A stretch of 33,016 nt of DNA, from positions 1-33,016 of the forward strand of contig JAHBXY010000104.1 of assembly GCA_019636275.1 (NCBI GenBank), given 5' to 3'. The stretch is from Planctomycetota bacterium. Lineage in GTDB: Bacteria; Planctomycetota; J058. Positions 7,579-17,142 of this stretch are shown here, piece by piece; positions within the stretch are counted from its first letter, which is position 1; each line of letters starts with the position of its first letter. A program made the position numbers and the translations under genes. The notes below the pieces were generated by a model, which saw only the letters and a program-made list of their open reading frames with translations, did not search any database and was not told the DNA's origin.

Positions 7579-8421
7579 CTACTTCCGCTTGAGGACCGCG
7601 CACACGGCGAACGCGTCGCCCTTGGCCTGGTGCATCTTCAGCACCAGCGTCGCGCGCAGGGGCTCGCGCGGCTCGAAGCGCGCCTCCGGGCGGTTGTCGG
7701 TCGCCGTGTCGGCGGCGAGCACCTCGCCCGCCTCGTCGAGCACGAGCGCGTCGACGTCGCCCGCGCGCGCGTCGCCCCAGCCGACGAGCAGGTAGCCGCC
7801 GGCGCGGAACGAGCGCGAGAGGCTCAGCGCCTCGCCCGCGGCCATGAGCCCGCCCATGAGGCACCACGACGACCCGTCGCTGGCCTTGTCGGTCTCCCAG
7901 TCGCTGCCCCGGGCGTTGATCGCCTGGCACAGCCCGGCGGCGGCCTGGCCCAGCGCGGCCAGGTTCGCCTGCCCGCCCTGGTCCTCGAGGATGATGAGGC
8001 CGCAGAAGTCGGGCTGCCCCGAGCCGCTGGCGTTCGTGAGCGTGATCGTCACGTCGACCGTGGCCTCGGCCTCGACGTGCACGAGCGGGGTGTTGCCGTC
8101 GTCGGTGTCCGACACGACGTTGGGGCCGTCGGTGACCGTGAGGTCCAGGTCCTTGACGTCTCGGTCGCCGGCGCCGACGAACAGGTAGCGCCGCCCGGCC
8201 TTGAGGGTCATGGAGTACTGGAGCATGTGCCCCTGGGTGATCCAGCCGCCCAGGAGGCAGAAGCTCTCCTTGACCAGGCCGTAGCCGCGGTAGCTGCCCT
8301 CCGCCTCGGCGCGACGGACGGCGGCCGCGACGCACTCGGACAGGTACTCCGACTGGGCCCTGGCCTGACCCGCGCCGGCCGCCACGAGGGCGGCGGCGAC
8401 GACGAGCGCACTCCCCTTCAC
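7579..8421 (-). CDS. Secreted protein with two tandem homologous beta-rich (PPC-like) domains
   Basis: 280 aa. The GTG start at 8421 follows a GGAGGAGGGG ribosome site; a longer in-frame ORF to 8493 has no such support. Residues 1-22 form a signal peptide ending in a good ARA cleavage site before QSEY. The mature part is an internal duplication: FCLLGGWITQGHML...YLFVGAGDRDVKDLDLTV is matched by WCLMGGLMAAGEAL...YLLVGWGDARAGDVDALVL, each followed by a beta-rich tail ending FCGLIIL or VCAVLKR. The aspartate-rich D-x-D-x-x-V/L pattern resembles bacterial pre-peptidase C-terminal domains. Each half has a pair of cysteines in similar places. Function unknown; it may share the operon with the two amidohydrolases only by proximity. 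Confidence 0.75.
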   Translation of the reverse strand: MKGSALVVAAALVAAGAGQARAQSEYLSECVAAAVRRAEAEGSYRGYGLVKESFCLLGGWITQGHMLQYSMTLKAGRRYLFVGAGDRDVKDLDLTVTDGPNVVSDTDDGNTPLVHVEAEATVDVTITLTNASGSGQPDFCGLIILEDQGGQANLAALGQAAAGLCQAINARGSDWETDKASDGSSWCLMGGLMAAGEALSLSRSFRAGGYLLVGWGDARAGDVDALVLDEAGEVLAADTATDNRPEARFEPREPLRATLVLKMHQAKGDAFAVCAVLKRK

Positions 8422-8749
8422 GCCCCCTCCTCCCCCCGGCGCCTCTCCGGCCGGCGGCCCGCGAACGATCGCCCCTGCGCGGCCGGGAGTCAATGGCGCT
8501 CGTCACCGAGCGAGCGCGCGGGGAGGCGTCCAGCCCCGGCGCGCGTGACCCCGTCGCCACGCCGTCCCTGGCGAAACTTACGTCGACGAGGCGCCCCCGT
8601 GCGGACCAGGTGCGTGACGTCCGGGCGAGCGGCGATTAACCTGTGTCCATGGCCGACGGCCCCGCGGGTTACCCTAGGCGGTCGCAGCAGGTCGGGATAA
8701 ACATGTCCGTCCTTCGGTGCTCGCCAGCGGCGGGCGGGGGAGCGCGCGA
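8422..8749. other. Divergent intergenic region before clpP (no gene seen)
   Basis: A 328-base gap between the divergent secreted-protein gene and the clpP-like gene. It holds the ribosome site of each gene and AT-richer patches (around 8634-8641, 8669-8675 and 8696-8704) that may contain the clpP promoter. No pair of -35/-10 boxes with correct spacing stands out. No RNA gene or repeat was recognised. Confidence 0.5.
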
Positions 8750-9363
8750 GTGACTCTGATTCCGATGGTCGTGGAGCGCACCGGGCGTGGCGAGCGCTCC
8801 TACGACATCTACAGCCGCCTCCTCAAGGAGCGGATCATCTTCATCGGTGATCCGATCGGCGATCTGGAAGCCAACGTGATCATGGCCCAGATGCTGTTCC
8901 TGCAGTTCGAGAACAAGAACCAGGACATCAACCTGTACCTGAACTGCCCCGACGCCTCGATGACGGCCGGCATGGCCGTCTACGACACGATGCAGTTCAT
9001 CAAGTGCGACATCGCGACCTACTGCATCGGCCAGGCGGCCGGCATGGGCGCGGTGCTCCTCGCGGCCGGGACGAAGGGCAAGCGCTTCGCCCTGCCGCAC
9101 GCGCGCGTGATGCTCCACCAGCCGTGGGGCGGCGCGCAGGGGACGACGGCCGACATCGAGATCCAGGCCAGCGAGATCAAGCGGGTGCGTCAGTCGATGT
9201 GCGAGATCCTCGCCCGGCACACGGGCAAGGGGGTCGAGCAGATCTCGCGCGACGTGGACCGCGACTTCTTCATGGACGCCGAGCAGGCCAAGGCCTACGG
9301 GATCGTCGACGAGGTCGTCGCGCCCGTCTACGCCAGGAAGCAGCAGCCGGAGCGCCCCAACGC

Positions 9364-9367
<4 letters not shown>
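8750..9367 (+). CDS. clpP: ClpP-family protein lacking the catalytic serine (ClpR-like)
   Basis: 205 aa, a normal ClpP length. The start is GTG at 8750, giving VTLIPMVVERTGRGERSYDI, the canonical ClpP N-terminus, 9 bases after GGGGGAG. The fold is clearly ClpP, but the catalytic motif GQAASMGA reads GQAAGMGA: codon 98 (9041-9043) is GGC instead of a serine codon. The oxyanion-loop consensus SPGGS is CPDAS. The other two triad residues remain in register: His123 in MLHQPWGG and Asp172 in DRDFF. By family knowledge such a subunit cannot cleave peptides by itself. It may form mixed rings with an active ClpP, as ClpR does in cyanobacteria and plastids. It overlaps clpX by ATGA, so it is co-translated with the unfoldase. 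Confidence 0.9.
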
Positions 9368-10680
<1,313 letters not shown>

Positions 10681-10689
10681 GCCAGAGAT

Positions 10690-10742
10690 AGGACGCAGAG
10701 ACCGCGGAGGAGGTCCAGAGGTCGCAGAGAGTTCTCTCTGCG
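10690..10742. repeat. GCAGAG-rich degenerate repeat ending in a hairpin
   Basis: Just after clpX the motif GACGCAGAG recurs in degenerate form (ACGCAGAGACC, TCCAGAGGTCGCAGAG), a low-complexity intergenic repeat type common in GC-rich bacteria. It ends in CGCAGAGAG-TT-CTCTCTGCG (10723-10742), a 9-bp inverted repeat that may act as the clpPX terminator or mRNA-stabilising hairpin. There is no T-run after it. Confidence 0.5.
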
Positions 10743-10816
10743 CCTCATGCCGGGCCCCGGCGTCCGTCGACTGGCGCCACGCTCGCCATGCTCGAGCCCG
10801 AGTGGTTGGAACCACA

Positions 10817-10942
10817 AGCGAGGCGAGGGCGCGGAGGCCGAGGCGAGGGGGGAGCGCGCGCGGGTCGTATCGATCGCCGGATCCTACGACCCGCGCGCGC
10901 CCCCCCTCGCCCGGCATCCGCGGCCGCAGCCGTCGATCACAC
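10817..10942. repeat. Dispersed palindromic element, copy 2 (simple form)
   Basis: 126 bp between clpX and rpmE. Left block 10817-10884 and right block 10886-10942 are identical to the two outer blocks of copy 1. Left arm 10845-10869 and right arm 10885-10908 pair over about 24 bp with a single bulge and a 15-base loop containing TCGATCGCCGGATCC. This copy has no nested hairpin. The rpmE promoter begins 11 bases after it. Confidence 0.8.
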
Positions 10943-10953
10943 TGGGCCGGGAC

Positions 10954-10981
10954 TTGCGCTGGCGGCGCCATCGCCTACAAT
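10954..10981 (+). promoter_or_regulatory. rpmE promoter
   Basis: TTGCGC (10954-10959) and TACAAT (10976-10981) are spaced by 16 bases, directly after the palindromic repeat and about 60 bases before the rpmE start. TACAAT is a good -10 in a region that is otherwise GC-rich. Confidence 0.6.
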
Positions 10982-11043
10982 GCGCCCCTTCGTGGCGTCC
11001 GGACCGCCGGTTCGTGGACGGACGCCCCCCCGAGAGGCACACC

Positions 11044-11328
11044 GTGAACCACGAGATCCAGCCCGAGTACGTCAACGTCAAGGTCACCTGCGGCTGCGGC
11101 AACACGTTCGAGACGCGGTCGACCCGCTCGGACCTGCGCATCGAGATCTGCGGCGCCTGCCACCCCTTCTACACGGGCCGGCAGAAGTTCGTGGACACGG
11201 CCGGTCGCATCCAGCGCTTCCAGGAGAAGTTCCGCTGGGACCAGGGCGCCGCCGACGCGAAGGCCAAGGAGAAGCGGGCGCCCAAGGCCAAGAAGACCGC
11301 CGCGACCGCCGGCGAGGGCGAGGAGTAG
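11044..11328 (+). CDS. rpmE: Ribosomal protein bL31 (zinc-binding type)
   Basis: 94 aa. The GTG start at 11044 follows GAGAGG at a suitable distance; the longer upstream ORF runs through the repeat and promoter and is rejected. The zinc ligands of the RpmE type are present as CGC (C-x-C) near residue 16 and CGAC (C-x-x-C) near residue 37, followed by the conserved HPFYTGRQKFVDTAGRIQRF. The last 30 residues form a Lys/Ala-rich extension beyond the usual bL31 length, seen in some lineages. bL31 sits in the 50S central protuberance bridging to the small subunit. The order rpmE-prfA-prmC is common in bacteria. Confidence 0.93.
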   Translation: MNHEIQPEYVNVKVTCGCGNTFETRSTRSDLRIEICGACHPFYTGRQKFVDTAGRIQRFQEKFRWDQGAADAKAKEKRAPKAKKTAATAGEGEE

Positions 11329-11371
11329 CGCCGCCCCGGCGCGCCCCACCTCGAGCCTTCTGGACCCGCAG

Positions 11372-11402
11372 CGCGCCGGCCCTCCGGAAGGAGGCCGGCG
11401 CG
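11372..11402. terminator. Hairpin after rpmE
   Basis: CGCGCCGG-CCCTCC, loop GGAA, then GGAGG-CCGGCGCG: a 13-bp GC stem with one bulged base, 43 bases after the rpmE stop. No T-tract follows, so it could be a Rho-assisted or stem-only terminator separating rpmE from prfA. Confidence 0.5.
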
Positions 11403-11481
11403 TCGCCGCGTACGCGCGTACCGGAGTAGCATCGCTCCGGCGCCCTGACCGGCCGCCGGCGAGCGGGACACGACGAGGACG

Positions 11482-12585
11482 ATGACGACCACCGAGAACG
11501 AAGACCTGATGCCCGCGGCGATGCTGCGCAAGCTCGGCGAGCTCGACGCGCGCTTCTCCGAGCTCGACGTGGCGATCGCCGACCCGGACCTGTTCAACGA
11601 CCCGGACGCGGCGCGGGGCAAGCTCAAGGAGCACGGGCGCCTGAAGCCCATGGTCGAGGGCTGGCGCGAGTACCGCAAGCTGGAGGCGCAGGCGAGCGAG
11701 GCCCGCGCGCTCCTGGCCGACGGCGGCGACCCGGAGCTCAAGGAGCTGGCCGAGGCGGAGCTGCCCGAGCTCGCCCAGCGGATCACGGCGCAGGCGGAGC
11801 GGCTGCGCGAGCTCTTCGTCACGCAGGACGCGGAGTCCGAGTCCGACGTCATCGTCGAGGTCAACGCGGGCGTCGGCGGCGACGAGTCGTGCCTGTTCGC
11901 CGGCGACCTGTGCCGCATGTACACGCGCTACGCCGAGCGCCAGGGCTGGAAGGTCGACCTGATCGAGGCCAGCGACGGCAAGGCCGGCGGGTTCAAGAAG
12001 GTCTCGTTCAGCATCGAGGGCAGCGGCGTCTACCGGCGGCTGCGCTTCGAGTCGGGCGGGCACCGCGTGCAGCGCGTCCCCGAGACCGAGACGCAGGGCC
12101 GGATCCACACGTCCATGGCCACCGTGGTCGTCCTGCCGCAGGTCGAGGAGGTCGACGTCTCGATCAAGGAGTCGGACGTCCGCATCGACAAGTACTCCGC
12201 CGGCGGCCCCGGCGGCCAGCACGTCAACAAGACGCAGTCGGCCGTGCGCCTGACCCACGTGCCCACGGGCATGGTCGTGCAGTGCCAGGACGAGAAGAGC
12301 CAGATCAAGAACCTGGCCCGCGCCTGGAAGGTGCTGCGCGCCCGTTACGCCGACTTCCTCAAGGAGCAGCAGGACAAGGAGCGCGGGCAGCAGCGCCAGT
12401 CGCTGCGCGGGCGCGGCAACAGGAACGAACGCATCCGCACCTACAACTTCCCGCAGGACCGCTGCACCGACCACCGGATCGGCATCACGGTGCACAACCT
12501 GCCGCGCCTCATGGACGGCGAGCTCGACGAGCTGGTCACCGCGCTGATCGAACACGACAAGGCCGAGGCGCTCAGGTCGCTGTGA
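11482..12585 (+). CDS. prfA: Peptide chain release factor 1
   Basis: 367 aa, standard RF1 length. The peptidyl-tRNA-hydrolysing motif GGQ is in SAGGPGGQHVNKT. The codon-reading P-x-T tripeptide, PET here, follows RVQRV and precedes ETQGRIHTS; its form assigns the protein to RF1 (UAA/UAG) and not RF2. A cysteine appears where most RF1 have alanine (GGDESCLFAGDLCRMY), a small lineage quirk. The 3' end overlaps prmC by GTGA. PrmC methylates the GGQ glutamine of RF1, so the coupling places enzyme and substrate together. Confidence 0.96.
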   Translation: MTTTENEDLMPAAMLRKLGELDARFSELDVAIADPDLFNDPDAARGKLKEHGRLKPMVEGWREYRKLEAQASEARALLADGGDPELKELAEAELPELAQRITAQAERLRELFVTQDAESESDVIVEVNAGVGGDESCLFAGDLCRMYTRYAERQGWKVDLIEASDGKAGGFKKVSFSIEGSGVYRRLRFESGGHRVQRVPETETQGRIHTSMATVVVLPQVEEVDVSIKESDVRIDKYSAGGPGGQHVNKTQSAVRLTHVPTGMVVQCQDEKSQIKNLARAWKVLRARYADFLKEQQDKERGQQRQSLRGRGNRNERIRTYNFPQDRCTDHRIGITVHNLPRLMDGELDELVTALIEHDKAEALRSL

Positions 12586-13463
12586 CGGGGAGCGACGCGC
12601 GGCCGAGGAGCGTGCGCGACGTCCTGGCCGCCGCCGCCGGGTGGCTGGCCGGGCAGGGCGTCGCCGACGACGAGGCGCGCCTCGACGCCGAGCTGCTCCT
12701 GGCGCACACGCTGCGCCTCAGGCGCCTCGACCTGTACCTCGACCACGACCGGCCGCTCGACGAGGCCGAGCGCGAGCGCTTCCGCGGCCTCATGCGCCGC
12801 CGCGGCGAGGGGCGCGAGCCGGTCGCCTACCTGCTGGGCGAGCGCGGCTTCTACGGGCTGACGCTCAACGTGGGCCCCGGCGTCCTCGTCCCGCGCCCCG
12901 AGACCGAGCACCTCGTCGAGGTGGGCCTCGAGGCCCTGCGCGCGGCCGGGCCGGCCCCGACCTTCGTGGACGTCGGCACCGGCAGCGGCTGCGTGGCGCT
13001 GGCCCTCCTGCGCGAGCACGCCCCGGCCCGCGGCCTGGGCGTCGACCGCGCGCCCGACGCGCTGGCGTTCGCGGTCCGGAACGCCCGCGACCTCGGGCTG
13101 GCCGACCGCCTGGTCCTCGCGCGCGGCGACCTGCTCGGGGCCGTGCGCCCGGCGTCGGTGGACCTCGTCGTCTCGAACCCGCCCTACGTGACGCCCGACG
13201 AGGCGGGCCTGCTCGCCCTCGAGGTCGCCCGCTGGGAGCCGCGGGGCGCCCTGTTCGACGCGCCCGGGCTGCCGCTGACCGCCGCCCTGGCTCGCCAGGC
13301 CCGCGCCGCCCTGCGCCCGGGCGGGACGCTGGCCGTCGAGACCGGGCAGGGCAAGGCCGCGCTCGTGCGCGGGCTGCTCGAGCAGGCGGGCCTCGTCGAA
13401 GTTCGCACCGTGCAGGACCTGGCCGGGATCGAGCGGATCGTCGCGGGGCGCGCCCCCTCCTGA
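12582..13463 (+). CDS. prmC: Release factor glutamine N5-methyltransferase
   Basis: 293 aa. GTG start in GTGA overlap with the prfA stop. An N-terminal helical domain is followed by a class I SAM-binding fold, FVDVGTGSGCVALALL, and the diagnostic NPPY catalytic motif in LVVSNPPYVTPDE. The PRPETEHLVE segment before the SAM motif is the standard PrmC/HemK signature. It methylates Gln of the GGQ motif in RF1/RF2. Confidence 0.95.
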   Translation: MTGSDARPRSVRDVLAAAAGWLAGQGVADDEARLDAELLLAHTLRLRRLDLYLDHDRPLDEAERERFRGLMRRRGEGREPVAYLLGERGFYGLTLNVGPGVLVPRPETEHLVEVGLEALRAAGPAPTFVDVGTGSGCVALALLREHAPARGLGVDRAPDALAFAVRNARDLGLADRLVLARGDLLGAVRPASVDLVVSNPPYVTPDEAGLLALEVARWEPRGALFDAPGLPLTAALARQARAALRPGGTLAVETGQGKAALVRGLLEQAGLVEVRTVQDLAGIERIVAGRAPS

Positions 13464-13507
13464 GGCGTGGGATTGCTCGGCCGCCCGCGCCCGGCCACAG
13501 TCTCCGC

Positions 13508-15337
13508 ATGGCGGGCCCGCCCACCTTCGGCCCCTACCGCGCCCTCCGCGAGCTCGGCCGCGGCGGCATGGGGGTGGTCTACGAGGTCGAGCGCGTCGAG
13601 ACCGGCGGCCGCTACGCGCTCAAGACGCTCTCGCTCGACCTCGCCGCCGCCGACCCGGACTTCCGGGCGCGCTTCGCGCGCGAGGCGCAGCTCGCGGCGC
13701 GACTGGACCACCCGCACGTCGTGCGCACGCACGCGGCCGACCTCGAGGCGCGCCCGCCGTGGATCGTGCAGGACCTGCTCCCCGGCGGCTCGCTCGAGGC
13801 GCGCCTGCGCCGCGAGGGCCCGCTCCCGGTCGCCGAGGCCGTGGACCTGGCGCGGAAGGTCGCCCTGGCCCTCGCGCACGCGCACGCCCGCGGCGTGCTC
13901 CACCGCGACGTCAAGCCCGAGAACGTGCTCCTCGACGCCGAGGGCCAGCCGCGGCTGGTCGACTTCGGCCTGGCCCGGCCCGTCGGCCAGGGCACGCGCC
14001 TGTCGCTCACGGGGACGGTCCTCGGCACGCCCGTCTACATGGCGCCCGAGCAGGCGCTCGGCGAGCCGGTCGACGCGCGCGCCGACGTCTACGCGGCCGG
14101 GGCGCTCCTGCACACGCTCCTCGCCGGGCGCCCGCCGTTCCGCGACCGGGCGGGCGGGACGCTGGCCGTGCTCGAGGCCGTGATCTCGGGGGCGCCCGAG
14201 CCCCTGCGCGCGGCCCGGCCCGACGTCCCCCCGGCGGTCGAGGCGGTCGTGCGGCGCGCGATGGCCCGGCGCGCCCACGACCGCTACGCCTCGGCCGACG
14301 AGCTCGCGGCGGCCCTCGGCGACTGCCTCGCGCTGGCGAGTCGCCCCGGCGCGCGGCGCGGCCTCCTCGCGCTCTCCGGGGCCGCCCTCGCGGCGGTGGG
14401 GGTCGCCGCGGCGGCGCTGGCCCATGCGCGCCCCCCGCCTGCGCCCCCGGCCGACCCCCCGGCGATCCGCCTCCCGGACACGCCTCCGCTCCCGGCGCTG
14501 GCGCCCCGACCCGACTGGACCCGCGCCCTCGGCGGCGCCGCGACCTACCGGGTCGCCTGGCACGACCAGCTCCAGCGGCGGGGCGGCTTCCCGAAGGAGG
14601 AGGACAACCTCCTCGAGCTCACGCTCGCGCAGGGGCCGCCCGCGGTGGTCGACGGGCGCGCGGTGGTCGCCGCCCGGGTCTCCCGCCTCCGCTTCCGCGT
14701 GAAGGTCCCGGTCGCGAACGTCCACTACGACTCGGACGAGGGCCCGCCGCGCGAGGCGGAGGCGCTCTCGAGGCTCACGGCGGTCGTCGGCTTCATCGAG
14801 GCGATCCTGGCGGCGGAGGTCCGGTTCGGGCTGGACCTCCGCACCGGCGCGACGTCCGCTGTCGGTGGGCTGCCGCCGCCGCCGGTCCTCGTGGGCGAGG
14901 ACCGCGAGGGCTTCGCGATCCTCATCATCGGCCACCTCGCCGGTCATCTCGAGGACCGCGCCCTCGCCGGGCTCCTCGCCAACGTCCTGCGCCTCTACCC
15001 CGACGCGAACGACGTCGACGCCGACCTGCTCAAGGCCGACCTCTGGGGGGCCCCGCCGCATCACCGGCTCGTCGGCAGCCGGCTCGTGAGCTGGGACCCC
15101 GCGGCGGGCCGGGTGCTGACCAGGCTGAGCGGCGAGCTGAGCGGGTTCATCGAGACCTCGTCCCCGCGGAGGCGGTTCGAGCCCCGGCGCGCCCGCGTGC
15201 AGGGCGACGCGGAGGTGCGCGACGGGGTGATCGTGCGCACGCGGCTCGAGGTGAAGTACGGCGCGAGCATCGACGACATCGACGTCGACCGCGACGCCAC
15301 CTTCACCTTCGAGCTGCTCGAGGGCGGCGATCGGTGA
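13508..15337 (+). CDS. Membrane Ser/Thr protein kinase 1 with novel extracytoplasmic domain
   Basis: 609 aa; ATG at 13508, 44 bases after prmC. Cytoplasmic kinase domain about 8-265: G-loop GRGGMGVVY (17-25), catalytic lysine K39, HRDVKPEN (122-129), DFG (142-144), APE (169-171), all intact. One hydrophobic segment at about 275-297 is followed by a Pro/Ala-rich linker. Residues about 327-609 form an extracytoplasmic domain shared only with the next kinase, with the blocks FGLDLRTGA, YPDANDVDADLLKADLWGAPP and a terminal RDATFTFELLEGGD. The domain is beta-rich and resembles uncharacterised planctomycete sensor-like domains. Its stop overlaps kinase 2 by GTGA. The signal it senses is unknown. 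Confidence 0.88.
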   Translation: MAGPPTFGPYRALRELGRGGMGVVYEVERVETGGRYALKTLSLDLAAADPDFRARFAREAQLAARLDHPHVVRTHAADLEARPPWIVQDLLPGGSLEARLRREGPLPVAEAVDLARKVALALAHAHARGVLHRDVKPENVLLDAEGQPRLVDFGLARPVGQGTRLSLTGTVLGTPVYMAPEQALGEPVDARADVYAAGALLHTLLAGRPPFRDRAGGTLAVLEAVISGAPEPLRAARPDVPPAVEAVVRRAMARRAHDRYASADELAAALGDCLALASRPGARRGLLALSGAALAAVGVAAAALAHARPPPAPPADPPAIRLPDTPPLPALAPRPDWTRALGGAATYRVAWHDQLQRRGGFPKEEDNLLELTLAQGPPAVVDGRAVVAARVSRLRFRVKVPVANVHYDSDEGPPREAEALSRLTAVVGFIEAILAAEVRFGLDLRTGATSAVGGLPPPPVLVGEDREGFAILIIGHLAGHLEDRALAGLLANVLRLYPDANDVDADLLKADLWGAPPHHRLVGSRLVSWDPAAGRVLTRLSGELSGFIETSSPRRRFEPRRARVQGDAEVRDGVIVRTRLEVKYGASIDDIDVDRDATFTFELLEGGDR

Positions 15338-17142
15338 CCCCCGACCCGCTCTCCGACACGTTCCACCAGCGCCTCGACCGCGAGCGCCTGCGCTTCCTCC
15401 AGGAGCTGGGGGAGGGGGCCAACGGGACGGTCCACCTGGTCGAGGACCGGCTGACCGGGGGGCGGCTGGCGCTGAAGACGCTGCGCGACGCCTCGCCGCG
15501 GCGGCTGGAGCGCTTCCGGCGCGAGGCGGAGCTGGCGGCGTCGCTCCGGCACGACAACGTCGTGCCGGTCCACTTCACGGGCCTGCTCGACGGGCGCCCG
15601 TGCGTGGCCTACGAGGTCGTCGAGGGCGCCCGGACCCTCGACGAGGCGTTCCGCGGCGCGCCGCTGCGCCGCCGGATCGAGCTCCTGCGCGACGCCGCCC
15701 GCGGCCTCGGGCACGCGCACGCGCGCGGCGTGGTCCACCGCGACGTGAAGCCCGACAACGTGCTCGTCGGCGCCGACGGGCGCGCCCGCGTCACGGACTT
15801 CGGCCTCGGGATCACGGACGAGCACGAGCGGCTCACCCGCACGGGCATGATGGCCGGCACGCCGCGCTACATGGCGCCGGAGGCGCTCGGCCAGCGGGTC
15901 GCGCCGACGCCCGGCCTGGACGTGTGGGCGCTCGGGGCGCTCCTCTACGAGGCGCTCACGGACCAGCTGCCGTTCGACGGCGCGTCGCTCCTGGCGCTGA
16001 CCGAGCAGATCGCGGCGGCGCGGCCCACGCCGCCGTCGCGGCTGGCGCCTGCCACGCCGCCGGCGCTCGAGGCCCTGTGCCTCTCGGCCCTGCAGCGCGA
16101 ACAGGCCCGGCGCCCGCCCGACGGCGACGCCTTCGCCCGCGCGCTCGACGACTGGCTCGCCGGGCGGGCCGCCGCGCCGCCGCGCCGGCCGCGGGTCGCC
16201 GCCCTGGCCGCCGGGGCCCTGGTCGCCGCCCTGCCGCTGGCATTCGCGCTGTGGCTGGCCCCCGGCGGGGGTCCACCGGCGACGGCGACCCCACCGCCGA
16301 CCCCGACCCCACCGCCGACCCCGCCCGCGCTGCCAGCGGCCCCGCCGCTCCCCGACTGGCGGTCGACCCTCGGCGTCCCGGCGCGCTGGCGGCTCACCTA
16401 CCGCGACCGGACCGGCGGCGACGACATCACCCTCGAGCTCACCCTCGTCCAGGAGGCGCCCGAGGTGCGGGGCGACGTCGCCAGGATCACGGCCACGTTC
16501 TCGCGCCTGCGCTTCAGCCTGAAGATCAAGCTCACGCAGGTGGAGTACGACTCCCTCGACGGCCCTCCGGCCAGCGCGCCGGTGGCGGGGATCGCCCCGG
16601 GCGTGGCCGAGTTCCTCGACGCCTTCCTGGCCGCGCGGGTCCGCTTCGAGCTCGACCTGCGGACGGGCGCCGCGCGCGGCGTCGAGGGCCTCCCCCGCCC
16701 GACGACGTCGCGCTTCGACGACGGCTTCGCCACCCACGTCGTGCGGCACCTGCAGGGGCAGATGCAGGACAGCGCCTTCGCGGGCTACCTCGACAACGTC
16801 CTGCATCTCTTCCCGGTCGACCCGGCCGCCGACCTGAGGGCCGACTTCTGGCGCGCCCCGCCCTACTACCTCTTGCGCGCGCCCCGGCAGGTCCGCTGGT
16901 CGCCCGAGGAGGGGCGCGTGCGGACGCGGCTGGCGGGCTCCCCCCGGGGGTTCCTCCTCTACGACGCGCGGCCGATCGAGTTCACGGTCGAGCGACCCGC
17001 GTTCGAGGGCGAGGCGCAGGTCGAGGGCGACCGGATCACCCGCACCCGGCTCGCCGTCGCCTACGACGCGCTGCTCGGAGACGAGCGGGCCAGCCACGAC
17101 GCCACGTTCACGTTCGAGCTCCTCGCGCCGGAGGGCCCGTGA
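15334..17142 (+). CDS. Membrane Ser/Thr protein kinase 2 with the same novel extracytoplasmic domain
   Basis: 602 aa; GTG start inside a GTGA overlap with kinase 1. Kinase motifs are intact: GEGANGTV (26-33), K48, HRDVKPDN (135-142), DFG (155-157), APE (181-183). Transmembrane segment about 288-308, then a short tandem Pro-Thr repeat (PPPTPTPPPTPPA) encoded by a near-perfect DNA repeat at 16288-16325. Residues about 341-602 align with the C-terminal domain of kinase 1: SRLRF, EYDSLDGPPAS, RFELDLRTGAARGVEGLP and the end SHDATFTFELL. The kinase half is closer to kinase 3, so this gene shares its two halves with different neighbours. Confidence 0.88.
   Translation: MTPDPLSDTFHQRLDRERLRFLQELGEGANGTVHLVEDRLTGGRLALKTLRDASPRRLERFRREAELAASLRHDNVVPVHFTGLLDGRPCVAYEVVEGARTLDEAFRGAPLRRRIELLRDAARGLGHAHARGVVHRDVKPDNVLVGADGRARVTDFGLGITDEHERLTRTGMMAGTPRYMAPEALGQRVAPTPGLDVWALGALLYEALTDQLPFDGASLLALTEQIAAARPTPPSRLAPATPPALEALCLSALQREQARRPPDGDAFARALDDWLAGRAAAPPRRPRVAALAAGALVAALPLAFALWLAPGGGPPATATPPPTPTPPPTPPALPAAPPLPDWRSTLGVPARWRLTYRDRTGGDDITLELTLVQEAPEVRGDVARITATFSRLRFSLKIKLTQVEYDSLDGPPASAPVAGIAPGVAEFLDAFLAARVRFELDLRTGAARGVEGLPRPTTSRFDDGFATHVVRHLQGQMQDSAFAGYLDNVLHLFPVDPAADLRADFWRAPPYYLLRAPRQVRWSPEEGRVRTRLAGSPRGFLLYDARPIEFTVERPAFEGEAQVEGDRITRTRLAVAYDALLGDERASHDATFTFELLAPEGP

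Noticed and set aside
5360..8560. Single long minus-strand frame joining the amidohydrolase region
   Set aside because: Only its C-terminal part (the CN-hydrolase from 6310) is real. The upstream part is a shifted frame of the M20 hydrolase and secreted protein, with Arg/Pro-rich low-complexity translation.
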